64,000 nucleotides of DNA from Reyranella humidisoli (GTDB lineage: Bacteria > Pseudomonadota > Alphaproteobacteria > Reyranellales > Reyranellaceae). This document shows, one piece after another, positions 52,183 through 61,135 of the stretch (the stretch's first letter is position 1; every line of letters starts with the position of its first letter). Position numbers and translations under genes: made by a program. The stretch lies in the NCBI RefSeq assembly GCF_019039055.1, contig NZ_JAHOPB010000002.1, positions 620,001 through 684,000 on the forward strand. Direction: 5' to 3'. The notes below the pieces were generated by a model. That model worked only from the letters and a program-made list of their open reading frames with translations. It did no database searches and was not told the origin of the DNA.

Positions 52183-53724
52183 ATGGCCACCAGCCTGATC
52201 CGTAGCCGCGCAGCCATCACGGGCACCAAGGACCGTTTCACCTGGAACGAGATCAAGGACGGCGCCGTTCTGCAGGAAGACGGCGTCATCGTCGAGGTCG
52301 GCACCTACGACGATCTGCATGCCAAGCATCCGACGGTGCCGGTGATCGGCACGGGCAAGGAGATCCTGCTGCCGGGCTTCGTCAACGGTCATCACCATGT
52401 CGGGCTGACGCCGGTCCAGCTCGGCTCGCCCGACATGCCGCTGGAGCTGTGGTTCATCACCCGCATGGTGATCCGCAACCTCGACCTCTATCTCGATACG
52501 CTCTACTCGGCCTTCGAGATGATCGGCTCGGGCATCACCACCGTGCAGCACATCCAGGGCTGGATGCCCGGCACCCTGCCCGACGTCGAGAAGCGCGCAA
52601 CCGAGACCATCAAGGCCTATGAAGATGTCGGCATGCGCGTCAGCTACTGCTATGCGGTGCGCGACCAGAACCGTCTCGTCTACCAGGCCGACGAGGAGTT
52701 CGTGCGCAGCCTGCCGCCGGAGCTGCGCGGCCCGATGCAGCGCTGGTTCGACCGCTTCAAGATGAGCCTCGACGATGCGATGGACATGTTCAAGTCGTTC
52801 CATTCGCAGCACCACAACAAGCGCCGCGTGAAGATCCAGCTGGCGCCGGCCAATCTGCACTGGTGCTCGGATCCCGCGCTCACCAAGCTCAGCGACGCGT
52901 CGGCCAAGTACAACGTGCCGATGCATATGCACCTGCTCGAGACCGCCTATCAGAAGGAATATGCCTGGCGGCGGGGCAACTGCACCGCGCTGGAATACAT
53001 CGATCGCTTCGGGATGGTGAACGAGCGGCTGACCCTGGGCCACGGCGTTTGGCTGAACGAGAAGGACATCGACCGGCTGGCCGAGGCCAAGGGCTGCGTC
53101 TGCCACAATTGCTCGTCCAACTTCCGCCTGCGCTCCGGCGTCGCTGCGCTCAATCACTTCGAGAAGAAGGGCATCAACACCGCGATCGGCCTAGACGAGG
53201 CCGGCATCAACGACGATCGCGACATGCTGCAGGAGCTGAAGCTGGTGCTGCGCGCGCATCGCGTGCCGGGCATGGTCGAGGCCGACGTGCCGACCATGGC
53301 GCAGGTGCTGCGCATGGCGACCGTCGGTGGGGCGAAGACGACGCCGTTCGGCGATAGCATCGGCACGCTGGAGGTCGGCAAGGCCGCCGACATGGTGCTG
53401 ATCGACTGGGATAGCGTGGCCTATCCCTATCTCGACGAGATGACCCCGACGCTCGACGCGGTCGTGCAGCGCGCCAAGCAGCAGGCCGTCACGATGACGA
53501 TGTGCGACGGCGAGGTGATCTACAAGGACGGGCTCTTCACCAAGGTCGACAAGACCGCCGCGCTGAAGGCGCTGCACGACGATCTCAGCAAGGCCCTGGC
53601 CGACGACGAGGTCGAGCGCCGCAAGCTCTCGGTCGCGCTGCTGCCGCACGCCCGCAAGTTCTACGAGAACTACATGGACCCGTCGAAGCACCAGCCGTTC
53701 TACAGCCCGAGTTCGCGAGTGTGA
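52183..53724 (+). CDS. Amidohydrolase-superfamily deaminase/hydrolase (TRZ/ATZ-like)
   Basis: A 513-residue metal-dependent hydrolase. ATG 52183 follows AAAGGAG. The beta-strand 1 metal pair is in FVNGHHHVGLTP (His70/His72), further ligands are in MHMHLLET and LGHGVWL, and the catalytic Asp is in IGLDEAGINDD. The C-terminal sandwich includes TLEVGKAADMVLIDWDSVAYPYLDEM. This is the subclass of s-triazine, guanine, cytosine and 8-oxoguanine deaminases. It is the last gene of the importer operon, so it probably acts on the transported compound in the cytoplasm. A C-terminal extension of about 60 residues is longer than in most relatives. Confidence 0.91.
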   Translation: MATSLIRSRAAITGTKDRFTWNEIKDGAVLQEDGVIVEVGTYDDLHAKHPTVPVIGTGKEILLPGFVNGHHHVGLTPVQLGSPDMPLELWFITRMVIRNLDLYLDTLYSAFEMIGSGITTVQHIQGWMPGTLPDVEKRATETIKAYEDVGMRVSYCYAVRDQNRLVYQADEEFVRSLPPELRGPMQRWFDRFKMSLDDAMDMFKSFHSQHHNKRRVKIQLAPANLHWCSDPALTKLSDASAKYNVPMHMHLLETAYQKEYAWRRGNCTALEYIDRFGMVNERLTLGHGVWLNEKDIDRLAEAKGCVCHNCSSNFRLRSGVAALNHFEKKGINTAIGLDEAGINDDRDMLQELKLVLRAHRVPGMVEADVPTMAQVLRMATVGGAKTTPFGDSIGTLEVGKAADMVLIDWDSVAYPYLDEMTPTLDAVVQRAKQQAVTMTMCDGEVIYKDGLFTKVDKTAALKALHDDLSKALADDEVERRKLSVALLPHARKFYENYMDPSKHQPFYSPSSRV

Positions 53725-53730
53725 GGGCTC

Positions 53731-55020
53731 CTACGCGGTGAGTCGCGCGACGTAGAAGCCGTCGAGGCCGCCACGGTCGGCCCACATGAAGGGCAGGGTG
53801 CGGAGGTCGCCTCGCGGGGTGATGGCGTCCTCTAGGCCCGGGACTTCCGCCGGCGTGACACGCACGCGCTTCACCTGCGGATTGCGGACGAGCACGCCGT
53901 TGATGCGCTCGATTCCTTCGTCCTCCTGCAGGGAGCAGACCGCATAGACCAGGGTGCCGCCGGGCTTCAGCATATCGAGTGCGCGCATCAGCAGGCGATC
54001 CTGCGTGACAGTCAGTCGCGCGACATCCTCCTCGTCCTTGAGCCAGGCAATGTCGGGATGGCGGCGCAGTGTGCCGGTGCCCGAGCAGGGCGCGTCGAGC
54101 AGGATGGCGTCGAACTTCTCCTCGGGCATCCACTTGCTCGCATCCGCCGTCACGAGATTGGCCGACAGGCCGGCCCGGGCGAGATTTTCGCCGAGGCGCG
54201 TCATGCGGCGGGCCGAGATGTCGACGGCGGTGACCTGGGCGCCCGCGGCGCAGAGCTGCATCGTCTTGCCGCCGGGCGCGGCGCAGAGATCGGCGACCCG
54301 CTTGTCGGTGACGTCGCCCAGCAGCCGAGCGGGCAGGGCCGCGGCGGCGTCCTGCACCCACCAGGTGCCCTCGGCGAAGCCCGGCAGTTCGGCGATGTGG
54401 CCGCCGCCCTTCCGGCGGAGCGTTCCCGTGGGCAGCTTCTCGGCCTCGAGCTGGCCGGCCCAGTGATCGGCATCCCGGCGGACGGTGATGTCGAGCGGCG
54501 CCTCCTGGAGGTGGGCCGACGCGATGGCGCGCGTCGTGTCCTCGCCATAGGCGTGGATCCAGCTTTCCCACAGCCAGCGCGGTGTGTTGAGGCGGGCGGG
54601 ATCGCGATCCACCAGCAGGGCATCGCCGTCCCGCGAAATACGGCGCAGCACGGCGTTCACCAGGCCCTTGAGGTGATGCAGGCCGGCATCCTCTACCAGG
54701 CGCACCGAGGTATCGACGGCGGCATGCGGTGGCGTTCCCAGGAACATCAGCTGGGCGGCACCCAGGCGGAGGACCTGGCGGCCGACCGCATTGGCGCCCT
54801 CGAGCGGCTTGGTGATCAGACCAGAGAGCACGCCCTCGATCTCGCCCAGGTGGCGCACCGTCGTGGCCAGCAGCAGCCGCACGAAGGCGCGGTCGCGCGG
54901 ATCGAGGGCGGTGAAGCCGCGATGGCCGGCCAGCGCGTCGTCGAGCGGCTGGCCCTTGTCGAGGCACGCCATCAGCACATCGACTGCGGCGCGGCGGGAA
55001 GCGAGCGGGGTAACGTCCAT
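53731..55020 (-). CDS. rsmB: 16S rRNA (cytosine-C5) methyltransferase, RsmB/NOP family
   Basis: A 429-residue enzyme with an N-terminal NusB-like helical domain (ASRRAAVDVLMACLDKGQPLDDAL, DPRDRAFVRLLLATTVRHLGEIEGVL) and a C-terminal SAM-dependent Rossmann domain. Motif I is LCAAPGGKTMQL, the cysteine motif IV is LDAPCSGTGTLRRHPD, and the catalytic-site cysteine motif VI is VYAVCSLQEDEG. It methylates C967-equivalent cytosine. It converges on the amidohydrolase, with six bases between stops. Confidence 0.93.
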   Translation of the reverse strand: MDVTPLASRRAAVDVLMACLDKGQPLDDALAGHRGFTALDPRDRAFVRLLLATTVRHLGEIEGVLSGLITKPLEGANAVGRQVLRLGAAQLMFLGTPPHAAVDTSVRLVEDAGLHHLKGLVNAVLRRISRDGDALLVDRDPARLNTPRWLWESWIHAYGEDTTRAIASAHLQEAPLDITVRRDADHWAGQLEAEKLPTGTLRRKGGGHIAELPGFAEGTWWVQDAAAALPARLLGDVTDKRVADLCAAPGGKTMQLCAAGAQVTAVDISARRMTRLGENLARAGLSANLVTADASKWMPEEKFDAILLDAPCSGTGTLRRHPDIAWLKDEEDVARLTVTQDRLLMRALDMLKPGGTLVYAVCSLQEDEGIERINGVLVRNPQVKRVRVTPAEVPGLEDAITPRGDLRTLPFMWADRGGLDGFYVARLTA

Positions 55021-55101
55021 CGTGCGGCGCTATAGCCGCCGCGAGCGCCGTTGTCATCGTCGCCCTGTCTCGGCAGTGTGCCGCCCGAAAGGATTTCCTG
55101 C

Positions 55102-56817
55102 ATGAAGAGCGTGAGTTCCTACCTCGGCGACTGGTGGCGGCTGGTCCTCCCCTATTTCCGCTCCGAGGAGCGCTGGATCGCCATCGGCCTGCTGGTCGGC
55201 GCGATTGTGCTCACGCTGGCAGCGGTGACGGTCAACGTCGCCTTCAGCGAGTGGAACCGGCGCTTCTACGACAGCCTGCAGAACAAGGACGAAGCTGCGT
55301 TCTGGACCGAGATGGTCAATTTCGGCTGGATCGCGGCGCTCGCCATCGCCTTCGGCGTGGCACGGGGGCTGGTCAGCCCCTACCTGCGCCTGCGGTGGAG
55401 GCGGTGGCTGACCGGCCACTATCTCTCGCACTGGCTGGACGGCCGCGGCTATTACCGTATCGAGCTCGAACGCAAGGTCGACAATGCCGACCAGCGCATC
55501 GCCGAGGATCTGCGGCTGCTCGGCTTCTACACGATGACCTTGCTGCTGGGATTGATCAGCGCAGTGGCGACGCTCGTGTCTTTCCTGTTCATCCTGTGGC
55601 AGCTCTCGGGACCGATTTCGCTGTCGTTCATCGGCCTCGACGTCGTCATACCGGGCTACATGGTCTGGGCGGCGCTGATCTACGCCTTTCTCGGCACCTG
55701 GCTGGCCAACCTGGTGGGCCGGCGACTGATTCCGCTCAACTTCCTGCAGCAGCGCTACGAGGCGAACTTCCGCTTCGGCCTGATGCGGGTGCGCGAGAAT
55801 GCCGAGGGCATCGCTCTTTATCGCGGCGAGCCGCGCGAGAACGAGGTGCTGGAAGCCAAGTTCACCGACGTGTTCAACAACGCCTGGCGCGTGCTGGTGA
55901 CCGAGATGCAGCTCGTCTTCTACCAGATCGGCTATGGCCAGCTCGCGATCATCTTCCCCTATATCGTGACGGCGCCGCGCTTCTTTGCCGGTGCGATCAC
56001 GCTGGGCGTCGTCATGCAGACGGCGCAGGCGTTCGGGCAGGTGCAGACAGCGCTTTCCTTCTTCATCGACAACTACACCAACGTGGCCGAGCTGCGTGCC
56101 GTGATGGACCGCCTGAAGGGTCTGCAGGACGCCATCGAGGAGAAGCCGGCGGAGAACATCACCGTCGCCGCCGAGCCGGGCCGGGCGGATGTCGGCACCA
56201 GCGGTCTCGACCTGGCGCTGCCCAACGGCCAGACCTTGCTCAAGGATCTCGACCTCGTGCTGCCGAAAGGCACCTCGACCCTGATCACCGGGACGAGCGG
56301 CTCCGGAAAGAGCACGCTGTTCCGGGCGATGGCGGGCATCTGGCCCTTCGGCCGCGGGCGGATCCTGATTCCGGCAGGGGCGCGCGTGCTGTTCCTGCCC
56401 CAGAAACCCTACATTCCGATCGCGACCTTGCGCGATGCCGTGAAGTATCCGGACGAAAACTCCACCGCGACCGATGCCGACATCGTGAGCGCGCTGGAGG
56501 CGGCACGGCTCGGGCATCTGGCGAGCCGTCTCGACGAGGAGGTGCACTGGAGCAATACCCTGTCCGGCGGCGAACAGCAGCGGCTGGCGATCGCCCGGGC
56601 GCTGGTGTTCAGGCCCGACTGGCTGTTCCTCGACGAGGCCACGGCCTCGCTCGACGAGGCCAACGAGGCCGCGGTCTACGGTGGGCTGAAGGAGCGCCTG
56701 CCGGGAACGACGATGATCTCGATCGGCCATCGACCGTCATTGAGGCAATGGCACGAGCAGCGCCTCGAACTGAAGCGGGCGCCGGGCGAGACGGGGAGCC
56801 TAAACGTCGTAACCTGA
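55102..56817 (+). CDS. ABC transporter ATP-binding/permease protein, SbmA/YddA type
   Basis: A 571-residue fused membrane-ATPase half-transporter. The N-terminal six-helix SbmA/BacA-like domain contains FSEWNRRFYDSLQNKDEAAFW, RWRRWLTGHYLSHWLDGRGYYRIEL and DNADQRIAEDLRLL, which are family landmarks. The C-terminal ATPase has Walker A GTSGSGKSTLFRAMAGIWP, signature LSGGEQQRLAIARAL and Walker B WLFLDEATASLDEANE. Members transport peptide- or vitamin-like cargo. ATG 55102 follows AAAGGA. Its end overlaps an unknown gene on the other strand by 18 bases. Confidence 0.94.
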   Translation: MKSVSSYLGDWWRLVLPYFRSEERWIAIGLLVGAIVLTLAAVTVNVAFSEWNRRFYDSLQNKDEAAFWTEMVNFGWIAALAIAFGVARGLVSPYLRLRWRRWLTGHYLSHWLDGRGYYRIELERKVDNADQRIAEDLRLLGFYTMTLLLGLISAVATLVSFLFILWQLSGPISLSFIGLDVVIPGYMVWAALIYAFLGTWLANLVGRRLIPLNFLQQRYEANFRFGLMRVRENAEGIALYRGEPRENEVLEAKFTDVFNNAWRVLVTEMQLVFYQIGYGQLAIIFPYIVTAPRFFAGAITLGVVMQTAQAFGQVQTALSFFIDNYTNVAELRAVMDRLKGLQDAIEEKPAENITVAAEPGRADVGTSGLDLALPNGQTLLKDLDLVLPKGTSTLITGTSGSGKSTLFRAMAGIWPFGRGRILIPAGARVLFLPQKPYIPIATLRDAVKYPDENSTATDADIVSALEAARLGHLASRLDEEVHWSNTLSGGEQQRLAIARALVFRPDWLFLDEATASLDEANEAAVYGGLKERLPGTTMISIGHRPSLRQWHEQRLELKRAPGETGSLNVVT

Positions 56818-57729
56818 CGAACGCTCGATGGTGAGGCCGGGCACGCGCGCCAGGGCGTGGACGGCCTCCTCGATGGCACGCGATTTCCAGGCGTCACGCG
56901 CCCACCAGCCTCCGATCTCGATGGAAGAGAAGCCACCGCCGCGCGCCGGCTCGACACTGGCGATCCTGACCCGTGAGGTTTCCCGCCCGCCCAGCACGAT
57001 CGTGCAGGCCGAGGTCGAAAGGTGCCAGCGCGTACCCGCCGCGTCGCTCCACAACGCGAAGCCGCGCTCGCCAAGGCCGTGCGCAATCGAGCGCGGCGTG
57101 TCGAGTAGTTCCGGTGCCTTGAGGCACCGATTGGCGATGCGCAACGGCTCGTGGGCGTCGCTCGCCCGCACGTCGTAGCCGACACTGAACCGCTCGATCC
57201 TGCCGGGCGACTGCGCGGCCTGCGCGACTTCGTCGTTGGCGGCATGCCATTCGTCGATCCACGGCGCGGCGGCCGCTTCGAGATCGCCCCAGCTGAGGTA
57301 GAGCGAGCCGGCGCTGTGGCCGAACCGGGTGGTCCGCGGCGCACCGTAGAGCGAAAGGCCGATGGGAATGCCGTCGGCCGTCTTCCAGTTCGCATAGAGG
57401 ACGACATGGTCTGGCGAGCTTGCATGGGGCGAAAGTTCGTCGCGCTCGATCGTCCGGGGTGACCCGAGGCGCATCACGAGCGGGGCGAACAGGTCCCGGG
57501 CGGGACTGGCGGTGGCGGCCAGCTCGTAGGTCACGGTCAGGACCGGTCGATCGGGTCGTGGCGCCGAAGGCTCCGCCGAGCGGGTCGCGAAGCCGTAGGC
57601 CTCCCTGCAGGGCAGGGACCGGCTTGCATAGCCCGGCCCCTCGAAGTCGCGGACCACGGCGTCGAAGCGCGTGCCCCACGGGAAGAATCCGGCCTCGCCA
57701 AGGCGAAACCCTGTCGCGGTGTCGTCCAT
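56800..57729 (-). CDS. Hypothetical protein
   Basis: A 309-residue protein I do not recognise. It has no signal peptide, no membrane helix and no motif I can name; the sequence mixes small residues with Trp/Arg and has WGTRFDAVVRDFEGPGY near the start and GGWWARDAWKSRAIEEAVHAL near the end. Repeated W-G-x patterns suggest a mixed alpha/beta soluble protein. The start ATG 57729 is within 85 bases of the divergent regulator at 57813, so the two share a promoter region. Codon use is in line with its neighbours, so it looks real. Its 3' end overlaps the ABC gene by 18 bases. Confidence 0.65.
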   Translation of the reverse strand: MDDTATGFRLGEAGFFPWGTRFDAVVRDFEGPGYASRSLPCREAYGFATRSAEPSAPRPDRPVLTVTYELAATASPARDLFAPLVMRLGSPRTIERDELSPHASSPDHVVLYANWKTADGIPIGLSLYGAPRTTRFGHSAGSLYLSWGDLEAAAAPWIDEWHAANDEVAQAAQSPGRIERFSVGYDVRASDAHEPLRIANRCLKAPELLDTPRSIAHGLGERGFALWSDAAGTRWHLSTSACTIVLGGRETSRVRIASVEPARGGGFSSIEIGGWWARDAWKSRAIEEAVHALARVPGLTIERSSGYDV

Positions 57730-57812
57730 GAACGGGAGCCTACGCGATTCTCGTGTCTGCCAGTAGAGAAAGAAAACTTGCCTTGTGTGAAAGTCCGGTC
57801 CATCAGTGGAGG

Positions 57813-58460
57813 ATGAGCAGATCAGCCGAACGCATTGCCGAGACCACCCGCGACATCGGCCGCCGCCTGCGGGCCGCGCGGGCGGGGGCCGGCCTCACCC
57901 TGGCACAGGTCTCCCGCCGGGCTGGTGTTTCCGAGGGCTTCCTGTCGAAGCTCGAGCGCGGACAGGCGGCGGCCTCAATCGCCAACCTCATTCAGCTGGC
58001 CGACGCCCTGCGGCTCGGGTTGCACGAGCTCTTCCCCAGCGAGGCGGCGCCGGCCAAGACGATGGTCGCCGTGCACAGGGCCGACGAGGGCGGGCTGCAG
58101 GAGGTCGCGGCGACGGGCTATCGCTGGCGTCATCTGGGCGGTGGCGCGCCGCTCGACCGGATGGAGGTGTTCCACCTGGTCTTCCCGCGCGCCAAGGGCA
58201 TGGAAGCGACCGTATCCCATCCCGGCCAGGAGCACTGCTACGTGCTGTCAGGGGAGGTGATGTTCCATGTCGGCGACGCGCAATACCGGCTGAAGGCGGG
58301 CGATGGCATCCTCATCGATTCGCAGCAGCCGCATCGCGCCGAGAACGCCGGCCGCGGCCAGGCGCAGGTGCTGATGTCGGTGGCGAAGCCGGCCGATGCG
58401 GCCGACGTGCCGGACTGGTGGCGTCTCTCGTCAATGAAGAAAGAGGAAAGCACGGCATGA
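57813..58460 (+). CDS. XRE-family regulator with C-terminal cupin domain
   Basis: A 215-residue regulator. The helix-turn-helix is GRRLRAARAGAGLTLAQVSRRAGVSEGFLSKLERGQAAASIANLIQLADAL (about residues 15-66); the cupin fold is about 115-190 (FPRAKGMEATVSHPGQEHCYVLSGEVMFHVGDAQYRLKAGDGILIDSQQPHRAEN). Such XRE-cupin proteins regulate polyamine, amino-acid and sugar-catabolic genes. The ATG at 57813 sits directly on GGAGG, giving almost no Shine-Dalgarno spacing, so an upstream in-frame start within 60 bases is possible. It overlaps the downstream cupin gene by four bases. Confidence 0.92.
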   Translation: MSRSAERIAETTRDIGRRLRAARAGAGLTLAQVSRRAGVSEGFLSKLERGQAAASIANLIQLADALRLGLHELFPSEAAPAKTMVAVHRADEGGLQEVAATGYRWRHLGGGAPLDRMEVFHLVFPRAKGMEATVSHPGQEHCYVLSGEVMFHVGDAQYRLKAGDGILIDSQQPHRAENAGRGQAQVLMSVAKPADAADVPDWWRLSSMKKEESTA

Positions 58461-58942
58461 GCAAGCATGTTCCCGACACGGCGGTGGCCAATGCGGCGCT
58501 GGGCACGACGCGCGAGGCCTCGCGTCGCGACCACAAGCCCTACCAGGTGCGCCATCTCGACGAGATCGAGTGGGAGACGATCCGCTGGCCGGGCGAGACC
58601 GGCAAGATGCTGTTCCATCCGCGGCCGGAGGACCCGACGCAGCCGAACGCCGGCATCCTGCGGCTGGAGCCGGGTGCTTATCACCCGGAGCACTATCATG
58701 GCTTCGCGCAGGTCTGGCTGGTGCTGAAGGGCGACTTCGTGATCGACGGCCGCATCTGCATGCCGGGCACGATGCTCTATCATCCCGATCCGCATTTCGA
58801 GGGCGAGTTCAGGACCGAGACCGGCGGCGAGATCCTGATCGTCCAGTATCCCGGCCCGACGACGGGCGAACGCCCGATCTATGCCGGCCGCTTCAACATG
58901 GAGACCCGCAAGTCGGTCGCCGAAGAGCGCGTCGACCTATAG
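58457..58942 (+). CDS. Cupin-domain protein
   Basis: A 161-residue single-domain beta-barrel protein. The metal-binding half reads LEPGAYHPEHYHGFAQVWLVLKGDFVIDGR with three clustered histidines, then the second cupin strand set MLYHPDPHFEGEF. Its ATG overlaps the XRE-cupin stop by four bases (ATGA), so it is the regulator's operon partner and probably a small dioxygenase or isomerase on its pathway. The enzymatic activity is unknown. Confidence 0.88.
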   Translation: MSKHVPDTAVANAALGTTREASRRDHKPYQVRHLDEIEWETIRWPGETGKMLFHPRPEDPTQPNAGILRLEPGAYHPEHYHGFAQVWLVLKGDFVIDGRICMPGTMLYHPDPHFEGEFRTETGGEILIVQYPGPTTGERPIYAGRFNMETRKSVAEERVDL

Positions 58943-59038
58943 CGGGCAGAGCCAGAAGCCAGAAAAAAGACGTAAGAATAGTGTAACATTCCATCTATTT
59001 TCACGTGTATTGTGATCGGCAGCATTGTGGGGGACGCA

Positions 59039-60799
59039 ATGAATACTGCATATCAAGTCATAGGTGCGAACAAGTCGGCGCCGTTCTCGCTGAAAATTCA
59101 CCGCGGCGACGGGATGGCGCTGCTTGCAATGAATTGGGTCGGCGGCAAGCCGCCCGGCAATTTCGTGGGCTTCGCGATCGAATTCAAGGAGCCGGGCGGC
59201 AGCCAGTTCTGGCCGGTGAAGAATCGCATCGGATTTCCGGGCCAGCGAAAAAAAGCGTCCGACCCGTCGATCACGAGCCTCGAGGCGCCGTTCCAGAAGT
59301 TCCGCTGGGTACATTTTCCCCGCGACGCGGACAAGTCGGGCAAGTTCACCTATCGCGTCACGCCGATCTTCATGGACGAGGCCGGCGTGACGAGCCGCGG
59401 CGAGGCGCAGACGGCGGCTCTCGCTCTGATGCGTGAAACTATCCCTGGCAAGATCAATGTCGCCTTTACGCGGGGCTATGTTTCTTCGCAGTCCTTCGTG
59501 GCGAACTTCGCGCCCGACCGGAACCTGTCGACGCTTTTGCCGGACAAGGCGAACGAGGGCCTGTCGTTTGTGCCGACGCACAAGAAAGCCGACGACGCGC
59601 TCGCCTGGATGGGGTTCGAGGCACGGGCCGTGATCTGCGAGGCGCTCGACGAGGCTATTAAGAGTAAGGCCGAGGTCCGGGTGATTGCCTACGACCTCAA
59701 CCTGCCGGAGATCCTCTCGCGGCTCGTAAAGCTGAAGTCCCGCCTGAAGGTCATCATCGACGACTCCCCGCCGACCCACAGGAAACCCGATTCGCCGGAG
59801 AGCGAGGCCGCAGAGATACTCAAGAAGAGTGCCGGCAAAGCAAATGTCGTGCGCCAGCACATGGCCGGACTGCAGCATCACAAGTCGATCGCGATCTCGG
59901 GCAAGGGGGTGAATAAGGTCATCTACGGCTCGACCAATTTCACTTGGCGCGGCTTCTACGTGCAGTCCAACAACGCCGTAATCGTGACCAGCAAGAAGGC
60001 GGTGGATGACTATTTCCGCGTCTTCGACACCTACTTCACGGCTGAGAAGGCCGATGCGTTCCGCAAGTCCGCAGCATCAGGGCGCTGGCACAAGCTCGGC
60101 GTACCGGGGATCGACGCGCAAGTCGGCTTCTCGCCTCACACCGTAGAGAAGGGCCTGCTGGAGCCGCTAGGAAAGGACTTGGCGAAGGCAAAGACGAGCA
60201 TCTTCTTCTCGTTGGCGTTTCTCGGACAGATGAAGAACGGACCGATCGGTCCGGCCCTTGGCAAGAAGATCAAGGACAAGAATGTGCACACGCTCGGTAT
60301 CGCCGACGCGAGCGTCAAGGCGGGTAATCTTGGCGTCACTGTGCTTACACCGGACAACAAGCGCCGGGTCGTTCGCGCTTCAGCCCTGACCGGCGGCGTG
60401 CCGGCGCCTTTCAGTACCGAGCCGTCCGGCCTCTCTGGCAATGCTGGCCACCACCGCGGCACTCGCATGCATCACAAGTTCGTCGTGATCGACTTCGACA
60501 CCAAGGATGCCCGCGTCTACCTGGGATCATACAACTTTTCCGAGCCGGCAGATCGGGAGAATGGCGAGAACTTGGTCATGATCAAGGACCGCACCGTGGC
60601 GACGAGCTACATGATCGAGGCAGTGCGGCTCTACGACCACTACCGGTTCCGTAGTGTACAGGAAGACACGAAGAAGTTGGGGAAGAACAAGAAAGTCATC
60701 GAGTTGCAGCCCGCACCGAAAAAGCCCGGCGAAAAGCCGTGGTGGGATCGGCACTGGACCGACTCCATCCGCAAGCGCGAACGGGAGCTTTTCGCCTGA
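59039..60799 (+). CDS. Phospholipase-D-superfamily protein with N-terminal beta-rich region
   Basis: A 586-residue soluble protein. ATG 59039 is close to GGGGGA; an in-frame GTG nine codons upstream is an alternative. The N-terminal 130 residues (FSLKIHRGDGMALLAMNWVGG, FTYRVTPIFMDEAG) look like a beta-sandwich. Two PLD repeats follow: the first HKD is HHKSIAIS (His280/Lys282, with Ser where Asp is usual) followed by GSTNF; the second is complete, HHKFVVID (His478, Lys480, Asp485) followed by GSYNF. There is no signal peptide. The less GC-rich 5' region and isolated position suggest an acquired gene. It could be a phosphodiesterase, nuclease or effector-like enzyme. Confidence 0.85.
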   Translation: MNTAYQVIGANKSAPFSLKIHRGDGMALLAMNWVGGKPPGNFVGFAIEFKEPGGSQFWPVKNRIGFPGQRKKASDPSITSLEAPFQKFRWVHFPRDADKSGKFTYRVTPIFMDEAGVTSRGEAQTAALALMRETIPGKINVAFTRGYVSSQSFVANFAPDRNLSTLLPDKANEGLSFVPTHKKADDALAWMGFEARAVICEALDEAIKSKAEVRVIAYDLNLPEILSRLVKLKSRLKVIIDDSPPTHRKPDSPESEAAEILKKSAGKANVVRQHMAGLQHHKSIAISGKGVNKVIYGSTNFTWRGFYVQSNNAVIVTSKKAVDDYFRVFDTYFTAEKADAFRKSAASGRWHKLGVPGIDAQVGFSPHTVEKGLLEPLGKDLAKAKTSIFFSLAFLGQMKNGPIGPALGKKIKDKNVHTLGIADASVKAGNLGVTVLTPDNKRRVVRASALTGGVPAPFSTEPSGLSGNAGHHRGTRMHHKFVVIDFDTKDARVYLGSYNFSEPADRENGENLVMIKDRTVATSYMIEAVRLYDHYRFRSVQEDTKKLGKNKKVIELQPAPKKPGEKPWWDRHWTDSIRKRERELFA

Positions 60800-60850
60800 C
60801 GGCGGACGATTGGCGCATGCTCACGCCAACCATTAGCCAAGGCATCTCCG

Positions 60851-61135
60851 TCAGGCTTCAGGCGGGCGGGTGGGCGCAGGCTTCCAGGAGCGGAGGAGCA
60901 GCCAGCCGCCGAGACCGAAGCCCAGCACGCTACCCAGCGGCAGGCCGACAGCGACACCGCCCATCGCGGCCGAGCCCTCGAACGAACCGCCGATCGCGGT
61001 GAAGAGGAGGCCGAGCCCCATGGCCATCACGCCGGCGCCGATACAGGCGCCGACCAGAGCCGCCAGCAGGGCGACCAGCCAGCGGATCAGCGCAGGCTCG
61101 CGTTGATCTTGTCGAGCGCCGAGGTGCCCGGGCAC
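60851..61135 (-). CDS. Small membrane protein
   Basis: A 94-residue protein with two or three predicted helices: LIRWLVALLAALVGACIGAGVMAMGLGLLFTAIGG and GVAVGLPLGSVLGFGLGGWLLL. Its only upstream ATG (61135) lies 49 bases inside korB; translation may instead begin at a CTG just after the korB stop, which would trim the first 16 residues. It follows korB on the same strand and may be its operon mate. No family recognised. Confidence 0.6.
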   Translation of the reverse strand: MPGHLGARQDQREPALIRWLVALLAALVGACIGAGVMAMGLGLLFTAIGGSFEGSAAMGGVAVGLPLGSVLGFGLGGWLLLRSWKPAPTRPPEA

